Below are positions 61,643 through 64,000 of a stretch of DNA of 64,000 nt, piece after piece (positions within the stretch are counted from its first letter, which is position 1; the number at the start of each line of letters is the position of its first letter). Location of the stretch: positions 28,125 through 92,124 of the forward strand of contig JANRJH010000031.1 of assembly GCA_033764075.1 (NCBI GenBank), in the 5' to 3' direction. This DNA is from M3007 sp033764075. GTDB lineage: Bacteria > Bacteroidota > Bacteroidia > Chitinophagales > Saprospiraceae. The translations under genes were made by a program, and so were the position numbers. The notes beneath the pieces were generated by a model. It saw nothing but the letters and a program-made list of their open reading frames with translations. It did not search any database and was not told the DNA's origin.

Positions 61643-61669
61643 TCGGTAGTCGGCTGTCGGTCGTTGGTG
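61628..61669. repeat. GTCGGTA heptamer tract covering the end of rsmI
   Basis: Three perfect GTCGGTA units and three degenerate ones. The rsmI stop codon (TAG) is made by the second unit boundary, so the repeat defines the end of the protein. Confidence 0.85.
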
Positions 61670-61707
61670 TCTCCATCTGCCGGGTTCGTCAAACCAAGCG
61701 CCATCTT

Positions 61708-61741
61708 ATTCGACACTCGACACTCGACATTCGACATTCCC
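61708..61741. repeat. ATTCGAC/ACTCGAC heptamer tract
   Basis: Five 7-base units (ATTCGAC, ACTCGAC twice, ATTCGAC, partial ATTCCCA), the same family as at 50413-50447. It lies between rsmI and the trans-sulfuration enzyme gene. Confidence 0.85.
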
Positions 61742-61744
61742 AAG

Positions 61745-61752
61745 TACCTTTG
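61745..61752 (+). promoter_or_regulatory. Candidate -7 box for the trans-sulfuration enzyme
   Basis: TACCTTTG matches TAnnTTTG, 36 bases before the ATG at 61789. Confidence 0.55.
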
Positions 61753-61788
61753 TCCGATATTCACCACCGAACAGCGCAACTGAGTAAG

Positions 61789-62928
61789 ATGCAATTCGCC
61801 ACCAAAGTCATCCACGCCGGCATAGAACCCGATCCCGGCACCGGCGCCATCATGACGCCCATTTTCCAGACGTCTACCTACGTGCAGGCCGCGCCCGGCG
61901 ACCACAAAGGGTACGAGTATGCGCGCACCCAAAACCCGACCCGACACGCGCTGGAACAAAATCTCGCCGCACTGGAGAACGGCCGCCACGCCGTATGCTT
62001 CGGATCCGGTCTGGCGGCCCAGGATGCCTGCATCAAGCTGCTGAAAAGCGGCGACGAGATACTGTCCGTCAACGACCTCTACGGCGGCTCTTACCGGCAG
62101 ATGGTGCGTGTTTACGGCCAATGGGGACTCAAAAGCCGCTTTATCGACATGAGCGACGCGGCAAGCGTGGAGGCGGCCATCGGGCCCGACACCCGCATGC
62201 TGTGGATCGAAACGCCCACAAACCCGATGCTGAACATCGTGGACATCGAAGCGGTGTGCGCCGTGGCCCGCCGCCGCGGGTTGCTCACGGTGGTGGACAA
62301 CACCTTCGCCTCGCCCTACCTGCAAAATCCGCTCGATTTGGGCGCCGACATCGTCCTGCACTCCGCCACCAAGTACATCGGCGGCCACTCTGACGTGGTA
62401 CACGGCGCCCTTGTGGTCAACGACGACGAGCTGGCCCAGCGCTTGCACTTCATCCAGAATGCCTCGGGCGCCGTGCCCGGGCCCCAGGACTGCTTTCTCG
62501 TGCTGCGCGGCATCAAAACCCTGCACCTGCGCGTGCAGCGCTCCTGCGAAAACGCGGAGACCATCGCCCATTGGCTCACCAAACACCCGAAGGTATCCAA
62601 GGTGTACTGGCCTGGTTTTGCTGCCCACCCCGGGCACGCCATCGCCAAAAAGCAAATGCGCGCCTTCGGCGGCATGGTGTCGTTCGACCTGCACGACAAC
62701 ACCTTCGAGGCCGCCCGGCGCGTGCTGTCCGGCACCCACCTGTTCTCCCTGGCCGAATCGCTCGGCGGGGTGGAGTCGCTCATCGGGCACCCGGCCAGCA
62801 TGACCCACGCCAGCATACCCCGCGAGGAGCGCCTGCGTGTGGGCCTCACCGACAGCCTAGTGCGCCTGAGCGTGGGGGTGGAAGATGTGGGGGATTTGAT
62901 GGACGATTTGAAGATTGCGTTGGGGTGA
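61789..62928 (+). CDS. PLP-dependent trans-sulfuration enzyme (cystathionine gamma-synthase/lyase)
   Basis: A 379-residue Cys/Met metabolism PLP enzyme, which makes or cleaves cystathionine. It shows the family opening FATKVIHAGIEPDPGTGAIM, YEYARTQNPTRHALEQNLAA and the PLP-lysine stretch HSATKYIGGHSDVVHGALV. Sequence alone does not separate synthase, gamma-lyase or methionine lyase. The ATG at 61789 is preferred to a TTG at 61750, since that TTG lies in the promoter box. Confidence 0.92.
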   Translation: MQFATKVIHAGIEPDPGTGAIMTPIFQTSTYVQAAPGDHKGYEYARTQNPTRHALEQNLAALENGRHAVCFGSGLAAQDACIKLLKSGDEILSVNDLYGGSYRQMVRVYGQWGLKSRFIDMSDAASVEAAIGPDTRMLWIETPTNPMLNIVDIEAVCAVARRRGLLTVVDNTFASPYLQNPLDLGADIVLHSATKYIGGHSDVVHGALVVNDDELAQRLHFIQNASGAVPGPQDCFLVLRGIKTLHLRVQRSCENAETIAHWLTKHPKVSKVYWPGFAAHPGHAIAKKQMRAFGGMVSFDLHDNTFEAARRVLSGTHLFSLAESLGGVESLIGHPASMTHASIPREERLRVGLTDSLVRLSVGVEDVGDLMDDLKIALG

Positions 62929-62944
62929 AATGGTAACATATATT

Positions 62945-63616
62945 ATGATTAAGAAAAAGTTGATCGAAATGCTGGATTACTTCCGGCATGTAAAATCCTA
63001 TTCACAGGATGGTGAGGACGTTGTGTTGTTGTCCTTTTTCGAGTCTTTAAAGGGCTATACAGGGTTTTATGTAGATGTTGGCGCCCATCATCCGGTAAGG
63101 TTTTCAAATACACTTGCTTTTTATCGAAAAGGATGGAAAGGCATAAACATTGACCCCACGCCAGGGAGCATGAGACCATTCAAATGGCTACGTGCAAGAG
63201 ATATCAATCTGGAAATCGGAATTGGAAGCCAAAAAAGTGAATTGACTTTTTTCTGCTTTAATGAGCCGGCATTAAATACGTTCGACGCCAAGCTTGCCGC
63301 CGAACGGAACAGCGGCAATCCATATAAAATTATAAAAACAGTTTCCGTTCCGGTACTGCCATTGCGTGTGGTTCTGGAGAACCACCTGCCCAAGGGACAG
63401 CACATTGATTTTTTATCTGTGGATGTAGAAGGGCTTGACCTGGAAGTGCTTAAATCGAACGATTGGGTCAAATTCAGACCTGCCTATGTTTTAGTAGAGG
63501 ATTTATTTGTTGATATCAAGTCCTTGGAAGAATCGGAGGTCTACCGCTTTTTATCCCAAAATGGGTACAAGTTAATTGCCGTTTTAAAAAGAACGTACAT
63601 ATACGTACAGGATTAA
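62945..63616 (+). CDS. FkbM-family methyltransferase
   Basis: A 223-residue SAM-dependent methyltransferase of the FkbM group, which methylate sugar hydroxyls in polysaccharides and natural products. It has the SAM motif FYVDVGAHHP and the family block HIDFLSVDVEGLDLEVLKSN. The opening YSQDGEDVVLLSFFESLKG is typical of the exopolysaccharide-associated subgroup. The gene is AT-rich compared with the upstream enzyme gene, suggesting a different origin. It starts 16 bases after the trans-sulfuration gene and is followed by 132 bases of AT-rich sequence before a surface-protein gene. Confidence 0.88.
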   Translation: MIKKKLIEMLDYFRHVKSYSQDGEDVVLLSFFESLKGYTGFYVDVGAHHPVRFSNTLAFYRKGWKGINIDPTPGSMRPFKWLRARDINLEIGIGSQKSELTFFCFNEPALNTFDAKLAAERNSGNPYKIIKTVSVPVLPLRVVLENHLPKGQHIDFLSVDVEGLDLEVLKSNDWVKFRPAYVLVEDLFVDIKSLEESEVYRFLSQNGYKLIAVLKRTYIYVQD

Positions 63617-63748
63617 ATACCGGCACGCTTCGTTTATGTTAATTTTGTGTCAAATTTTGGCATTTGTGCCTAAAAAAAATTGTTATTCAAGTTTTAATTG
63701 TCAACTTTGATAGTGGAATAATTTGATCATATATAACAGTGCATTAAA

Positions 63749-64000
63749 ATGAAGAAATTTTTATTAGCCTTATTTTATTTATTATTGCTGTGCAATTGCC
63801 AGGTCTTTTGTCAAACGGATACCGAATTTTGGTTTGTTGCACCAGAAATAACAATCGGCATTGACGGCAATAACTATGACAGGCCAATTTTTTTTCGTTT
63901 TTCAACGTATGACGATGCTGCCACGATAACCATCGAACAACCCGCCAATACCGCTTTCCCTGTTCAGGTTATCACCATGCCGGCCAACACCTCCCAGGTA
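63749..64000 (+). CDS. Large secreted surface protein, N-terminal part only
   Basis: A frame opens at an ATG at 63749 and runs out of the window (84 residues seen). It has a signal peptide (MKKFLLALFYLLLLCNCQVF) and then TDTEFWFVAPEITIGIDGNN, RPIFFRFSTYDDAATITIEQ. This FWFVAPE ... DRPI opening is shared by very large Saprospiraceae-type secreted proteins with IgGFc-binding-like N-terminal domains and T9SS C-termini. The domain architecture beyond 64000 is not visible. The 132-base upstream gap is AT-rich and may hold its promoter, although no clear TAnnTTTG box was found. Confidence 0.8.
   Translation, partial: MKKFLLALFYLLLLCNCQVFCQTDTEFWFVAPEITIGIDGNNYDRPIFFRFSTYDDAATITIEQPANTAFPVQVITMPANTSQV

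Noticed and set aside
1..64000. tRNA, rRNA, integrase or transposase genes
   Set aside because: A reading of the gaps showed no cloverleaf-like tRNA sequence, rRNA-like stretch or transposase or integrase domain. A tRNAscan or profile search could still find a missed one.

Overview
The window looks like a high-GC chromosome segment from a Bacteroidota member, most likely in or near Saprospiraceae (inference). The support is a PorP/SprF-type type IX secretion (T9SS) membrane protein, large secreted proteins with SprB-like repeats and T9SS C-terminal sorting domains, a TonB-dependent receptor, Bacteroidota-style TAnnTTTG promoter boxes, a queuine tRNA-ribosyltransferase lacking the usual zinc cysteines, and weak Shine-Dalgarno sequences. 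No rRNA, tRNA, CRISPR array, integrase or transposase gene was recognised.

Layout. 1-6149: a conserved unknown protein (cut by the edge), uppS, an acyltransferase, a large SprB-repeat surface protein and pssA. 6146-10140: an AT-richer accessory island with a frameshifted AHH-nuclease toxin lipoprotein, putative immunity genes, a PIN-type toxin-antitoxin pair between two copies of an immunity-gene tail, and a long inverted repeat. 10148-22434 (mostly minus): a PNGase F-like LamG protein, an SPFH protein, kynureninase, twin palindromic repeats, hemN, a TonB receptor, an AI-2E transporter and nadK. 22514-34130: PBP1A, a CBS-domain CNNM protein, lptC, a small membrane protein, a FemAB-like acetyltransferase, a GbsR/MarR regulator, an LRR protein, a metallopeptidase/VWA protein and uvrA. 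34214-49459: SPOR protein, rodA, tgt, a GT39-like glycosyltransferase, PorP/SprF, bactofilin, AtpZ, an AtpI-like protein, DinB, an acyl-CoA synthetase, an MFS transporter, a barrel protein, Fic and GH20. 49467-64000: an acyltransferase, a repeat-rich gap, a TPR adenylate cyclase, GH92, a 42-residue membrane protein, mutL, two rhomboids, an EEP hydrolase, purS, rsmI, a trans-sulfuration enzyme, FkbM and the start of a surface protein.

How the genes fit together. Most of the window is housekeeping: cell envelope (uppS, PBP1A, rodA, lptC, pssA, acyltransferases, bactofilin), cofactor and tRNA metabolism (nadK, hemN, tgt, kynU) and repair (uvrA, mutL). A second theme is glycan attack: a PNGase F-like protein, a GH20 hexosaminidase and a GH92 mannosidase, activities that together would strip N-glycans. 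The most unusual parts are the toxin/immunity island, the many palindromic and heptameric repeats in gaps, and a recurrent promoter box exactly 4 nt before ATG that predicts leaderless mRNAs.
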